Of a DNA stretch of 64,000 nucleotides, positions 50,601 to 51,124 are shown piece after piece (the stretch's first letter is position 1; each line of letters starts with the position of its first letter). The notes beneath the pieces are model-generated. The model was not told the origin of the DNA, ran no database searches, and saw only the letters and a list, made by a program, of their open reading frames with translations. Source of the DNA: Nemertoderma westbladi. Lineage: Eukaryota; Xenacoelomorpha; Nemertodermatida; Nemertodermatidae. The stretch lies in contig JAUCBJ010007242.1 in assembly GCA_032718475.1 (NCBI GenBank), forward strand, positions 1 to 64,000, in the 5' to 3' direction. The position numbers were made by a program, and so were the translations under genes.

Positions 50601-50821
50601 CAAAGTGTCAGCTTACAAGCTAAGTAGGCCTACAGATAGTAGACCTAAATACAGTACCTACTGGTAGTATTCTGTATAATTTAATTTTCATTTATTTATT
50701 TTCCCAGACTAGCATTGCCCAACTTCACGTAGAGGCTGATGTTCAAATAGAGTACCGGACCCAAGCCAGTATCAATGCCCAACTACCTTACACAGGATTT
50801 AGTCTACACTTTCTTGCTTGA
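2573..50821 (+). CDS. Cubilin-like tandem CUB-domain protein, 3' part (18 exons)
   Basis: Large gene reconstructed from 18 exons that total about 2.9 kb of coding sequence. Exon coordinates: 2573-2684, 2914-3056, 4050-4153, 5201-5419, 5662-5841, 7745-7845, 8216-8553, 9263-9407, 19847-20041, 26300-26497, 26989-27100, 27428-27529, 37630-37806, 38395-38646, 45577-45751, 47765-47889, 48184-48336, 50708-50821. The product is about eight consecutive CUB domains. Each has the family pattern: CGG-type start, SPNYP-type turn, C-x-W strand, C..DY/DF segment, CG, and a final GF-x-Y. The chain stops directly after the last domain (GFSLHFLA, stop at 50819-50821), with no EGF domain, membrane segment or tail. 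This resembles the C-terminal end of cubilin, an extracellular ligand-binding receptor component. CUB domains act outside the cell and often bind ligand through Ca2+. The 5' end, with signal peptide and earlier domains, is upstream of the window. An AATAAA at 50972 could serve polyadenylation. Function beyond the CUB fold is inference. Confidence 0.88.
2914..3056 (+). CDS. CUB gene exon 2 (CUB A, middle)
   Basis: Acceptor GTGTTTTTAG, donor AAAG|GTTTTA, a weak donor. It reads [22 protein letters not shown], with the C..DDF motif that holds the third cysteine and calcium-site aspartates, then LDTCVN. It joins exon 1 in phase 0 and ends in phase 2. Confidence 0.87.
3150..3250. repeat. CTCGCTGCGCTCGCTCGG hairpin repeat module
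   Basis: A module with GTAAACCTCCCTCGCTGCGC, flanked by GACCCGTGTTTATTTA and its near reverse complement, and followed by TGCAAAGTGCTACTTTGCACA. The same module occurs at 15006-15096, and a degraded one at 2365-2430. This looks like part of a dispersed inverted-repeat element. Confidence 0.75.
3260..3920 (-). mobile_element. Non-autonomous repeat element, copy 1
   Basis: About 650 bp sharing long similarity, in inverted orientation, with 9600-10245. Shared features include the ends (TTCCAAAATTGTAACATTAC), a middle ACATAAATTATGT stretch, and a hairpin-rich end (AAGTACTTTACAGTG... and CACTGTAAAGTGCTACTT). No coding frame. It carries an internal near-perfect palindrome at 3401-3483. Class undetermined; a MITE or foldback element is likely. 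Confidence 0.75.
3401..3483. repeat. Near-perfect 38-bp inverted repeat
   Basis: Arms 3401-3438 and 3446-3483 are reverse complements at 36 of 38 positions, with a 7-nt loop. The arm begins GTTTACGTGGTAACC. The inverted copy of the family near 10030 has only one arm. Confidence 0.92.
4050..4153 (+). CDS. CUB gene exon 3 (CUB A, C-terminal part)
   Basis: Acceptor ATTTTTTTAG, donor CAG|GTAAAA. It reads [17 protein letters not shown] and [12 protein letters not shown], the last CUB strands. The phases of both neighbours fit. Confidence 0.83.
4652..5131 (+). mobile_element. 5'-truncated copy of the intact LINE family
   Basis: It carries only the C-terminal coding end of the element at 32890-36646. 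The frame from 4721 reads [20 protein letters not shown] and continues to WRCNFVD and a stop at 5039, differing from the intact copy by a handful of residues. It keeps the same 3' end (GCAGCTGCAATGCAGCATGCC, TAGTAGTAA). It lies in the intron between CUB exons 3 and 4. 5' truncation is usual for LINE insertion. Confidence 0.88.
5201..5419 (+). CDS. CUB gene exon 4 (CUB B, most of domain)
   Basis: Acceptor TACTTCACAG, donor CAC|GTGAGT. It begins [20 protein letters not shown], a typical CUB opening, followed by [18 protein letters not shown]. The third-cysteine region is divergent ([11 protein letters not shown]) and lacks the usual DY, so calcium binding is doubtful in this domain. Confidence 0.87.
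5662..5841 (+). CDS. CUB gene exon 5 (end of CUB B, start of CUB C)
   Basis: Acceptor TTTGTTTGTAG, donor CAG|GTTGAG. It reads [16 protein letters not shown] to [11 protein letters not shown], the end of CUB B, then [15 protein letters not shown], the start of CUB C. A new domain therefore begins inside the exon. Phase 1 at both ends. Confidence 0.87.
6047..7385. mobile_element. Foldback-type element with long inverted arms
   Basis: The left part (6047-6605) and right part (about 7055-7385) are imperfect reverse complements. Examples are AAATTTGAAACAGAGATAG at 6100 against CTGTCTCTGTTTCAAATTTC near 7326, and GGAGTGGATAGGACAGAGGAG at 6565 against CTCCTCTATCCTATTCACTCC near 7079. The left end is a 17-base C tract, and the right end has a short G run. 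A left-arm insertion explains the unequal arms. No transposase frame is seen. It sits in the intron between CUB exons 5 and 6. Confidence 0.8.
7745..7845 (+). CDS. CUB gene exon 6 (CUB C)
   Basis: Acceptor CATTTATTAAG, donor CAT|GTAAGT, a consensus donor. It reads [18 protein letters not shown], then [11 protein letters not shown], the second to fourth CUB strands with the C-x-Y core. Confidence 0.87.
8216..8553 (+). CDS. CUB gene exon 7 (end of CUB C, start of CUB D)
   Basis: Acceptor AACCTTTTAG, donor TAGT|GTGAGT. The longest CUB exon in the window. It reads [31 protein letters not shown] and [10 protein letters not shown], then [19 protein letters not shown] and [16 protein letters not shown]. 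It is much more GC-rich than its surroundings and neighbouring exons, which gives two other long frames by shadow. Confidence 0.92.
8554..9262 (+). other. Intron between CUB exons 7 and 8
   Basis: AT-rich intron of 709 bases with no gene. Frames in it (for example 8992-9315) are chance openings that overlap the exon 8 acceptor. Confidence 0.7.
9263..9407 (+). CDS. CUB gene exon 8 (CUB D)
   Basis: Acceptor TTTGTATTTCAG, donor AAG|GTAGGC. It reads [20 protein letters not shown], then [17 protein letters not shown] and NQITSSTNK. It has the full calcium-type signature (YDYLEIRDG), so CUB D is the best candidate here for a Ca2+-binding CUB. Confidence 0.92.
9600..10245 (+). mobile_element. Non-autonomous repeat element, copy 2
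   Basis: Inverted relative to 3260-3920. It includes an internal hairpin: CACTTTACAGTGTGATGATCC near 9651 and GATCAGAACACTGTAAAGTACT near 9729 are inverted copies around GTGAGTGAGTGA. It ends in TTACAATTTTGGAATAAAG. No coding content. Confidence 0.75.
10281..10904. repeat. Palindromic CTCGTGTTA minisatellite
   Basis: About 29 imperfect copies of a 21-22 bp unit built from GGCTCGTGTTAG followed by either TAACACGAG or CTATCATGAG. Where the first follows, CTCGTGTTA-G-TAACACGAG is a perfect 9-bp inverted repeat, so the array can form many short hairpins. It lies in the intron between CUB exons 8 and 9. Confidence 0.9.
10905..11346. other. Non-coding stretch upstream of Mutator-like element
   Basis: Moderate GC, rich in ACCGGT, CAGTAC and TAGGCCTA motifs. 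No gene recognised. Confidence 0.5.
11356..12583. mobile_element. Mutator-like non-autonomous DNA transposon
   Basis: It is bounded by a 9-bp direct repeat, CTACCTGAC, at 11347-11355 and 12584-12592. The terminal inverted repeats are about 145 bp and nearly identical: GGGTCCTACTAAATACTAC at the left and its reverse complement at the right. Most of each repeat is a tandem run of GCACAAAAAA-type decamers. The 1228-bp interior has no recognisable transposase; its open frames resemble nothing known to me. Long inverted repeats with a 9-bp target duplication are the hallmark of the Mutator/MULE superfamily. The class assignment is inference from structure. Confidence 0.85.
12593..12913 (+). promoter_or_regulatory. 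5' flank of ZPR1 (presumed promoter and 5' UTR)
   Basis: About 320 bases between the transposon and the ZPR1 start codon. They contain clustered TAGGCCTA, ACCGGTA and CAGTAC motifs. There is no clear TATA box. It must contain or adjoin the ZPR1 promoter if the nested gene is transcribed independently. That role is inferred from position only. Confidence 0.35.
12914..13568 (+). CDS. ZPR1 exon 1 (zinc finger 1 and domain A)
   Basis: It encodes about 218 residues from [20 protein letters not shown] to YPSDAVE. The donor is GAAG|GTGGGT; read through, the frame stops 11 bases later, at TAG 13577-13579. It ends in phase 1. Codon use is more GC-rich than the flanks. Confidence 0.9.
12914..17959 (+). 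CDS. Zinc finger protein ZPR1, two exons (12914-13568, 17139-17959)
   Basis: Joining the two exons gives about 491 codons with the full ZPR1 layout: C4 zinc finger 1 and domain A in exon 1, C4 zinc finger 2 and domain B in exon 2. Finger 1 is CMNC...[10 protein letters not shown]. Finger 2 is CPSCGS...[12 protein letters not shown]. Each is followed by the family's TTVEG and DDP(S/A)GNS(F/Y)VE signatures. Splicing GAAG|GTGGGT to CTGGTAG|CGGTAA restores phase exactly. The start MSSITPNP at 12914 is the first ATG that gives a normal ZPR1 N-terminus. ZPR1 is a conserved eukaryotic protein that binds translation factor eEF1A, acts in its folding, and moves between cytoplasm and nucleus. Odd points are a glycine-rich linker with three NHGGS copies between the halves, and location inside an intron of another gene on the same strand. 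An AATAAA lies at 18432. Human ZPR1 is about 459 residues, so this protein is slightly longer. Confidence 0.92.
13569..15209 (+). other. ZPR1 intron, first part
   Basis: AT-rich, with an interrupted G tract at 13928-13963 and a C tract at 14138-14156. Bases about 14157-14310 resemble part of the foldback element at 6047-7385 (ATATTGCACCAGTT, TTCTAGAACATTT). The CTCGCTGCGCTCGCTCGG module recurs at 15006-15096. No gene. Confidence 0.6.
15210..16205 (+). pseudogene. CR1/L2-like LINE 3' fragment
   Basis: A frame at 15270-15818 encodes the thumb and C-terminal region of a non-LTR reverse transcriptase: [36 protein letters not shown], then [16 protein letters not shown] and [10 protein letters not shown]. 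The catalytic palm domain is absent, so the copy is 5'-truncated. It ends after GGCGCTATATAAATAAATA in an ATT microsatellite near 16186-16205, typical of these elements. It lies in the ZPR1 intron. Confidence 0.87.
16256..16861. mobile_element. Inverted-repeat element in ZPR1 intron
   Basis: The ends are inverted copies: CATACGGTTCATATAGGGCA near 16287 against CTATATGAACGGTATGCC near 16801, extending through GTAGTCGGC and GCATGTC for about 60 bp per arm. The outer right end, GTGCTGCGCGAAG...CCCCACGAACGTGT, has a near-identical inverted copy at about 40791-40819. The interior has CTGTCTGTC repeats and no frame. Confidence 0.8.
17139..17959 (+). CDS. ZPR1 exon 2 (linker, zinc finger 2 and domain B)
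   Basis: Acceptor TTTTTCTACTGGTAG at 17138. It begins [20 protein letters not shown], continues through NHGGS linker repeats to [14 protein letters not shown], and ends at a TAA at 17957-17959. An ATG-initiated frame at 17187 is a shadow in another phase. The correct frame is the one shared with 17363. Confidence 0.9.
17960..18760 (+). other. 3' flank of ZPR1
   Basis: It holds the presumed ZPR1 3' UTR with AATAAA at 18432. At 18171-18210 there is a GGGGACGTCCATAATGACGTC stretch, like the end of the transposon at 19328, with no matching second end found. Otherwise non-coding. Confidence 0.5.
18761..19000 (+). repeat. tRNA-derived SINE
   Basis: The head has an A box (TAGCTCAGTTGCCTGAGCG, 18768) and a B box (GGTTCAACCCC, 18812) of RNA polymerase III, preceded by GGCGGGG. 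It is followed by a body with GGGGTCGATAAAATGAGTACC, a phrase common to several invertebrate tRNA-SINEs. The acceptor and T stems do not pair properly, so it is not a tRNA gene. The 3' end is uncertain. Confidence 0.82.
19328..19724. mobile_element. MITE with perfect 22-bp terminal inverted repeats
   Basis: Ends 19328-19349 and 19703-19724 are exact reverse complements, beginning GGGGCCGTCCAAGTATGACG. Flanking ATA trinucleotides at 19325-19327 and 19725-19727 suggest a 3-bp target duplication. Several degenerate ATGTCATCAGAT/TGACGTCAGATTTT phrases and C-rich tracts lie inside. Short G-rich ends and a 3-bp duplication suggest a PIF/Harbinger-type element. It sits just upstream of CUB exon 9. 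Confidence 0.88.
19847..20041 (+). CDS. CUB gene exon 9 (end of CUB D, start of CUB E)
   Basis: Acceptor ATTACGTTTCAG, donor AAG|GTGCGT. It reads [20 protein letters not shown], the end of CUB D, then [19 protein letters not shown] and [13 protein letters not shown]. It joins exon 8 in phase 0 across a 10.4 kb intron that holds ZPR1. Confidence 0.9.
20232..25848 (+). repeat. 30-bp minisatellite, about 187 units
   Basis: Tandem units built on GATTGAAGAATGGATTTT, then A/CAG, ATTGA, and C/TGGA or CTGA. Point variants and occasional 9-bp GATGAGATT insertions (as in GATTGATGAGATTGAAG) mark larger repeated blocks. For example the rare TTGGCTGAG and GATTGGAGAATGG variants recur together near 20580, 21780, 22610 and 24075. 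The unit has no stop in one + frame or one - frame, which produces open frames of up to 854 and 988 codons on opposite strands. It occupies the intron between CUB exons 9 and 10, so I do not call it protein-coding. Confidence 0.96.
25849..26299 (+). other. Intron remainder before CUB exon 10
   Basis: Unique-looking sequence with no gene; it includes the acceptor of exon 10. Confidence 0.5.
26300..26497 (+). CDS. CUB gene exon 10 (CUB E)
   Basis: Acceptor ATACAATCCCAG; the likely donor is TTA|GTATGA. It reads [15 protein letters not shown], then [20 protein letters not shown]. Phase 0 at its start fits exon 9. At its end it does not fit exon 11 by one base (see findings). The stop TGA follows two codons later, so the donor cannot lie further downstream in this frame. 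Confidence 0.82.
26989..27100 (+). CDS. CUB gene exon 11 (end of CUB E, start of CUB F)
   Basis: Acceptor TTCCCCTCCAG, donor AAG|GTTGGT. From 26990 it reads [20 protein letters not shown], the CUB E end, then [12 protein letters not shown], the CUB F start. The extra G at 26989 breaks the phase with exon 10. Confidence 0.83.
27101..27427 (+). other. Intron between CUB exons 11 and 12
   Basis: AT-rich, with CTGTCTGTC runs near 27330-27372. No gene. Confidence 0.55.
27428..27529 (+). CDS. CUB gene exon 12 (CUB F)
   Basis: Acceptor TTTTTATTTTTAG, donor CAG|GTAATA. It reads [18 protein letters not shown], then [16 protein letters not shown]. Phase 0 at both ends. The next exon is 10.1 kb downstream, beyond the split minisatellite. 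Confidence 0.88.
27630..28190 (+). pseudogene. APE-type LINE fragment
   Basis: A frame at 27820-28182 reads [20 protein letters not shown] through [20 protein letters not shown] to [20 protein letters not shown], reverse transcriptase motifs 0-2a. It breaks off before the catalytic palm. It matches the decayed copy at 590-2340 more closely than the intact element at 32890. Confidence 0.88.
28290..29470 (+). repeat. Dispersed repeat with CTGTCTGTC runs, copy 1
   Basis: It shares extended similarity with 49620-50560 in inverted orientation. Shared phrases include GTGATCACATTTATAATGTC, AAACACATGCAATGTACAAT and ACTAATCCTTTATAGGTGG. It contains repeated GTCTGTCTGTCT and its complement. It abuts the start of the second minisatellite. 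No frame of interest. Confidence 0.8.
29471..32889 (+). repeat. 30-bp splice-acceptor minisatellite, left part
   Basis: About 113 units of GGTTATTCTAACTGCTGTAA followed by CTCCCGTTTA. Common variants are TGTTGTAA, ACAGCTGT, TATAACTG and TGTTCTAA. An 11-bp short unit, GGTTATGTTTA, recurs at irregular intervals (about 29653, 30054, 30186, 30436, 30567, 31147, 31429, 32041 and others), showing larger duplications. Each unit has CTAAC 20 nt before TTTAG|G. It is interrupted at 32889 by the LINE and resumes at 36647. Confidence 0.96.
32890..36646 (+). mobile_element. Intact APE-type LINE inserted in minisatellite
   Basis: A 3.76 kb element within the 30-bp array, flanked by a 10-bp direct repeat TAACAGCTGT at 32880-32889 and 36647-36656. 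It has about 400 bases of 5' leader, one open reading frame and a 36-base 3' tail ending TAGTAG, with no poly(A). The size, single frame and non-A tail resemble RTE-type elements; the exact clade needs phylogeny. The intact frame and clean target duplication indicate a recent insertion. Confidence 0.93.
33293..36610 (+). CDS. LINE polyprotein: endonuclease and reverse transcriptase
   Basis: A single 1105-codon frame. Residues 1-125 are a proline-rich leader with no known fold. Residues about 128-390 are an apurinic-type endonuclease ([38 protein letters not shown]). Residues about 600-880 are reverse transcriptase: [44 protein letters not shown], and the catalytic [12 protein letters not shown]. 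The C-terminal part includes [11 protein letters not shown] and [11 protein letters not shown]. All catalytic boxes look intact and there is no internal stop, so the copy may be able to transpose. The enzymes nick target DNA and copy the element's RNA in place. The start at 33293 is the first ATG of the frame; a start at the second or third methionine is possible. Confidence 0.93.
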   Translation: MRHPPCGMANQGVVFAPRADSAKKHPPTPTMDYISNAEVRPLEASGITGHNRPHRRQLTPDRLPVSPPTGERAANNSLSPFPDDLSGPNPGSPGRPDCDGERDSGVGGYSHVPPRPTKPLVNLRQVTRLASVNTLTLGSPMRQGELTALADKLSLSAVGVQEHRMQTGQTDEVLIKDMGGGWRLALASADDSGNGGIGLLMNPTAHAALDKIDQISNRIIRCHFSCSGRLAKKFPKVVLIVCYSPTSVAPVEEVENFYHNLQAATDGVDQHAFLTFLGDFNASLHQSPTSPWVYSNSVNRNSVHLQDFISGNGLFSAGTQFKKRTGKLWTHSGPSGHKSQIDHILFRRKYRSSIQDCNAFTLRPFSSDHRLIVAKVRLSLRASRTTKSALPRHDWSSLLQQPSVRSSFTLQLSNRYEALASEAADHCEGYTAFTEAVKLAAAETVPVYPRNRKRAPWTDNKIQKCRNDLHKAQKESRLKQTTAAKNAVKAASRSLNRQYSVNLQELINQQVDAINDADDSRQSSQAWKSINLLTGRKSQPTTKVKAESPADRLNGWKAHFEKLLNNDRVLPDNFIEVKVSESVLPDIPIGDISFAEVKAAAKSIKTNRASGVDGVPPEVFKIPECLKLIYPIIVDMYRTTRVPQEMKTNKLVPVPKKGNLTLYGSFRGISLISIAAKLYNRILLNRIRDPIERLLRGNQNGFRKGRGTMEPILALRRIIEELSKKKDRHLAVIFVDFFKAFDSVSRSRMFSILSLYGIPDEIIAAIRSVYDGSTTFVSTVDGDTEPFEVLWGVLQGDTLAPFLFIIVVDYVLRMSLDHHNDDGVMITPPTGSRSRGNPAKYLTDLDFADDLGVLSESLEGAQRLLSSLEHAASSVGLFINSRKTKILTVNFESPQQVSDRMSISSKDGMLEHVDDFCYLGSWIRKSGEDLRIRKGKAWAALNRLSRIWKSPRINRKLKVRLFRAAVVPVLLYGSPCWALTAEDTKSLDGTFTRMLRRVHCVKYNAHISNQTLYNIGGVSLVPPSLTLEQNRLRFAGHCFRREDQPVHNLVLWQPHGVNKHGGQPMTFLRRILKDTGLKDADDLANVMGDRELWRRNFVDKPAQHS
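36647..37629 (+). repeat. 30-bp splice-acceptor minisatellite, right part
   Basis: About 33 units continuing the array at 29471-32889 but more homogeneous, without the short 11-bp unit. Its last TCCCGTTTAG is the acceptor of CUB exon 13 at 37630. Confidence 0.96.
37630..37806 (+). CDS. CUB gene exon 13 (CUB F), acceptor inside minisatellite
   Basis: It reads [20 protein letters not shown], then KFVRIIDP and [10 protein letters not shown], and ends PSLE|GTCAGT. The acceptor TCCCGTTTAG is the last copy of the 30-bp minisatellite unit, so the array runs straight into the exon. Phase 0 on both sides matches exons 12 and 14. The codon position just before the exon is TAG in this frame, so the exon cannot extend upstream. 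Confidence 0.9.
37807..38394 (+). other. Intron between CUB exons 13 and 14
   Basis: 588 bases, no gene. A short AAT run at 37818-37833. Confidence 0.55.
38395..38646 (+). CDS. CUB gene exon 14 (end of CUB F, start of CUB G)
   Basis: Acceptor GTTTTTCTTTAG, donor CAG|GTAAGA. It reads [20 protein letters not shown], the CUB F end, then [20 protein letters not shown] and [12 protein letters not shown] opens with C-S-R rather than CGG. Confidence 0.92.
39069..39695 (-). CDS. 40S ribosomal protein S8 (eS8), intronless
   Basis: A complete 208-codon frame, the same length as the human protein. It begins [20 protein letters not shown], continues [17 protein letters not shown], and includes [20 protein letters not shown] and [19 protein letters not shown], all diagnostic of eS8. 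eS8 is a structural protein of the small ribosomal subunit body. The frame is intact and GC-rich at third positions, suggesting selection. Animal RPS8 genes usually have introns; this one has none in its coding part. Together with its nested, antisense position in a CUB intron this suggests a functional retrocopy, though no poly(A) tract or target duplication is visible. An intron in the 5' UTR is not excluded. AATAAA overlaps the stop codon. Confidence 0.96.
   Translation of the reverse strand: MGISRDSWHKRRKTGGKKKPLRKKRKYELGRPAANTKLAPKRVHVVRCRGGNKKFRALRLDHGNFSWGSEAISRKTRIIDVVYNASNNELVRTKTLVKNCVVLIDGAPFRQWYEQHYALPLGKRRQTDAVDPEAEASATSKARLTDKKYEERKKVAKVEKSVEEQFSAGKVLACICSRPGQVGRADGYVLEGKELEFYQRKLKSKKGK
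39696..41290. other. 5' flank of eS8 and further intron sequence
   Basis: Rich in CAGTAC, ACCGGTA and TAGGCCTA. It contains a CG-rich island at about 40044-40200 and a C tract at 40945-40959. No other gene is recognised. A 115-codon frame at 40831 has no family features. Confidence 0.5.
40044..40200. promoter_or_regulatory. CG-rich palindromic island 350 bp upstream of eS8
   Basis: It starts with the perfect 20-bp palindrome GCGCCGGATTAATCCGGCGC, then AAGCGCGCCAATGTGGCGCG and repeated GGCGCGTGGCGC. It is the only such CpG-dense spot in the intron and lies upstream of eS8, so it may be its promoter. A repeat fragment is an alternative. Confidence 0.4.
41291..43020. other. Non-coding intron sequence
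   Basis: A 21-base G tract at 41294-41314; otherwise AT-rich with no recognisable gene. Short frames near 41688-42115 show no CUB or other family pattern. Confidence 0.5.
43153..43191 (+). repeat. ACGACAGA octamer repeat
   Basis: Five tandem copies of ACGACAGA inside a repeat-like stretch (43020-43250). That stretch has phrases (TGTACCAAGTTTGGATAG) like the interior of the element at 16256-16861, and it ends GTGGCTCGCCCCACAG. Confidence 0.8.
43310..44575. mobile_element. Inverted-repeat DNA transposon, non-autonomous
   Basis: The ends GGGCGGTATTCATA and TATGAATACCGCCC are perfect 14-bp inverted repeats, flanked by CTG on each side (43307-43309, 44576-44578). The interior has many scattered CTTACTAA/TTAGTAA phrases near both ends in opposite orientations, and no transposase. 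A 3-bp duplication with G-rich ends fits PIF/Harbinger-like MITEs, but this is tentative. Confidence 0.85.
44579..45576. other. AT-rich intron before CUB exon 15
   Basis: No gene or clear repeat seen. Confidence 0.5.
45577..45751 (+). CDS. CUB gene exon 15 (CUB G)
   Basis: Acceptor TCTTCCTATTAG, donor GAG|GTAATT. It reads [20 protein letters not shown], then [18 protein letters not shown]. Phase 0 with exon 14 across a 6.9 kb intron that contains the eS8 gene on the other strand. Confidence 0.9.
45757..46250 (-). pseudogene. LINE 3' fragment on the minus strand
   Basis: A minus frame at 45781-46050 begins [20 protein letters not shown], the conserved C-terminal WNSLP...F of CR1/L2-like reverse transcriptases. 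It continues without other motifs. The plus-strand TTTA run at 45757-45782 is the element's 3' microsatellite tail. It inserted 6 bases downstream of the exon 15 donor. Confidence 0.72.
46697..46986. repeat. Inverted repeat with about 90-bp arms
   Basis: The left arm 46702-46790 (GAACACACCGAAATACACCC, CGAACACAGCAGTAATTAAA) and the right arm about 46895-46986 (TTTAATTACTGCTGTGTCCG, GGGGTTTATTTGGCTGTGTTC) are roughly 80 percent reverse complements around a 100-base loop. Probably a foldback element. Confidence 0.8.
47440..47705 (+). repeat. 34-bp minisatellite
   Basis: About eight imperfect copies of GATTGGGAAGGACCATATAA followed by GGTA and TTATTTAGTT, 60 bases upstream of CUB exon 16. The most regular copies are at 47550-47700. 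Confidence 0.88.
47765..47889 (+). CDS. CUB gene exon 16 (CUB H)
   Basis: Acceptor TTTAATGTTTAG, donor CAG|GTTTGT. It reads [20 protein letters not shown], then [17 protein letters not shown]. Confidence 0.9.
48184..48336 (+). CDS. CUB gene exon 17 (CUB H)
   Basis: Acceptor ATTTTTTTAG, donor CAA|GTGAGT. It reads [20 protein letters not shown], then YAEYCGDQ. The calcium-site DY is replaced by SV, so this last domain probably does not bind calcium in the usual way. Confidence 0.88.
48337..49619 (+). other. Intron between CUB exons 17 and 18, first part
   Basis: A C tract at 48890-48906, preceded and followed by phrases also seen near 14100 (CCTTTCCCTTAATT). No gene. Confidence 0.5.
49620..50560 (-). 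repeat. Dispersed repeat with CAGACAGAC runs, copy 2
   Basis: Inverted relative to 28290-29470, with which it shares phrases in the same order on the opposite strand (GACATTATAAATGTGATCAC, ATTGTACAATGCATGTGTTT, AAAGGATTAGTAGAAGAACA). The copies have diverged by small indels. Confidence 0.8.
50708..50821 (+). CDS. CUB gene last exon 18 (CUB H end and stop)
   Basis: Acceptor TATTTTCCCAG. It reads [20 protein letters not shown], then [10 protein letters not shown] and stop TGA. The final GF-x-L-x-F matches the end of a CUB domain, so the protein ends with its last domain. Confidence 0.88.
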   Translation, partial: TSIAQLHVEADVQIEYRTQASINAQLPYTGFSLHFLA

Positions 50822-51124
50822 TTGGAGACCCCACCTCGAGAGAAACTGTTTCTGTGTACTGTTTCTTGAAAAACTGTTTCTTGAACTTTGACTTATTTTC
50901 TATTGTTTAATTCAACTTAGATTCAAGTTTGAATAGGTTAACAAATTAATATTTGGTTTTACTCTATTAGTAATAAATTATACAGTTTTGCTTCTTATTA
51001 TTGTAACAAATTATTATTACGACTACTGTATACTATATTGGGCCTATATTAGTTAATTTTATATGAGCCTAGCCCTAGCCCAACCCTGGTTTTCATCCTT
51101 CAGTGGTCGATAAATGGGAACCAA
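50822..51124 (+). other. CUB gene 3' UTR and flank
   Basis: AATAAA at 50972-50977 lies 151 bases after the stop codon and is a candidate polyadenylation signal. The 63-bp array begins about 150 bases further on. Confidence 0.5.
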
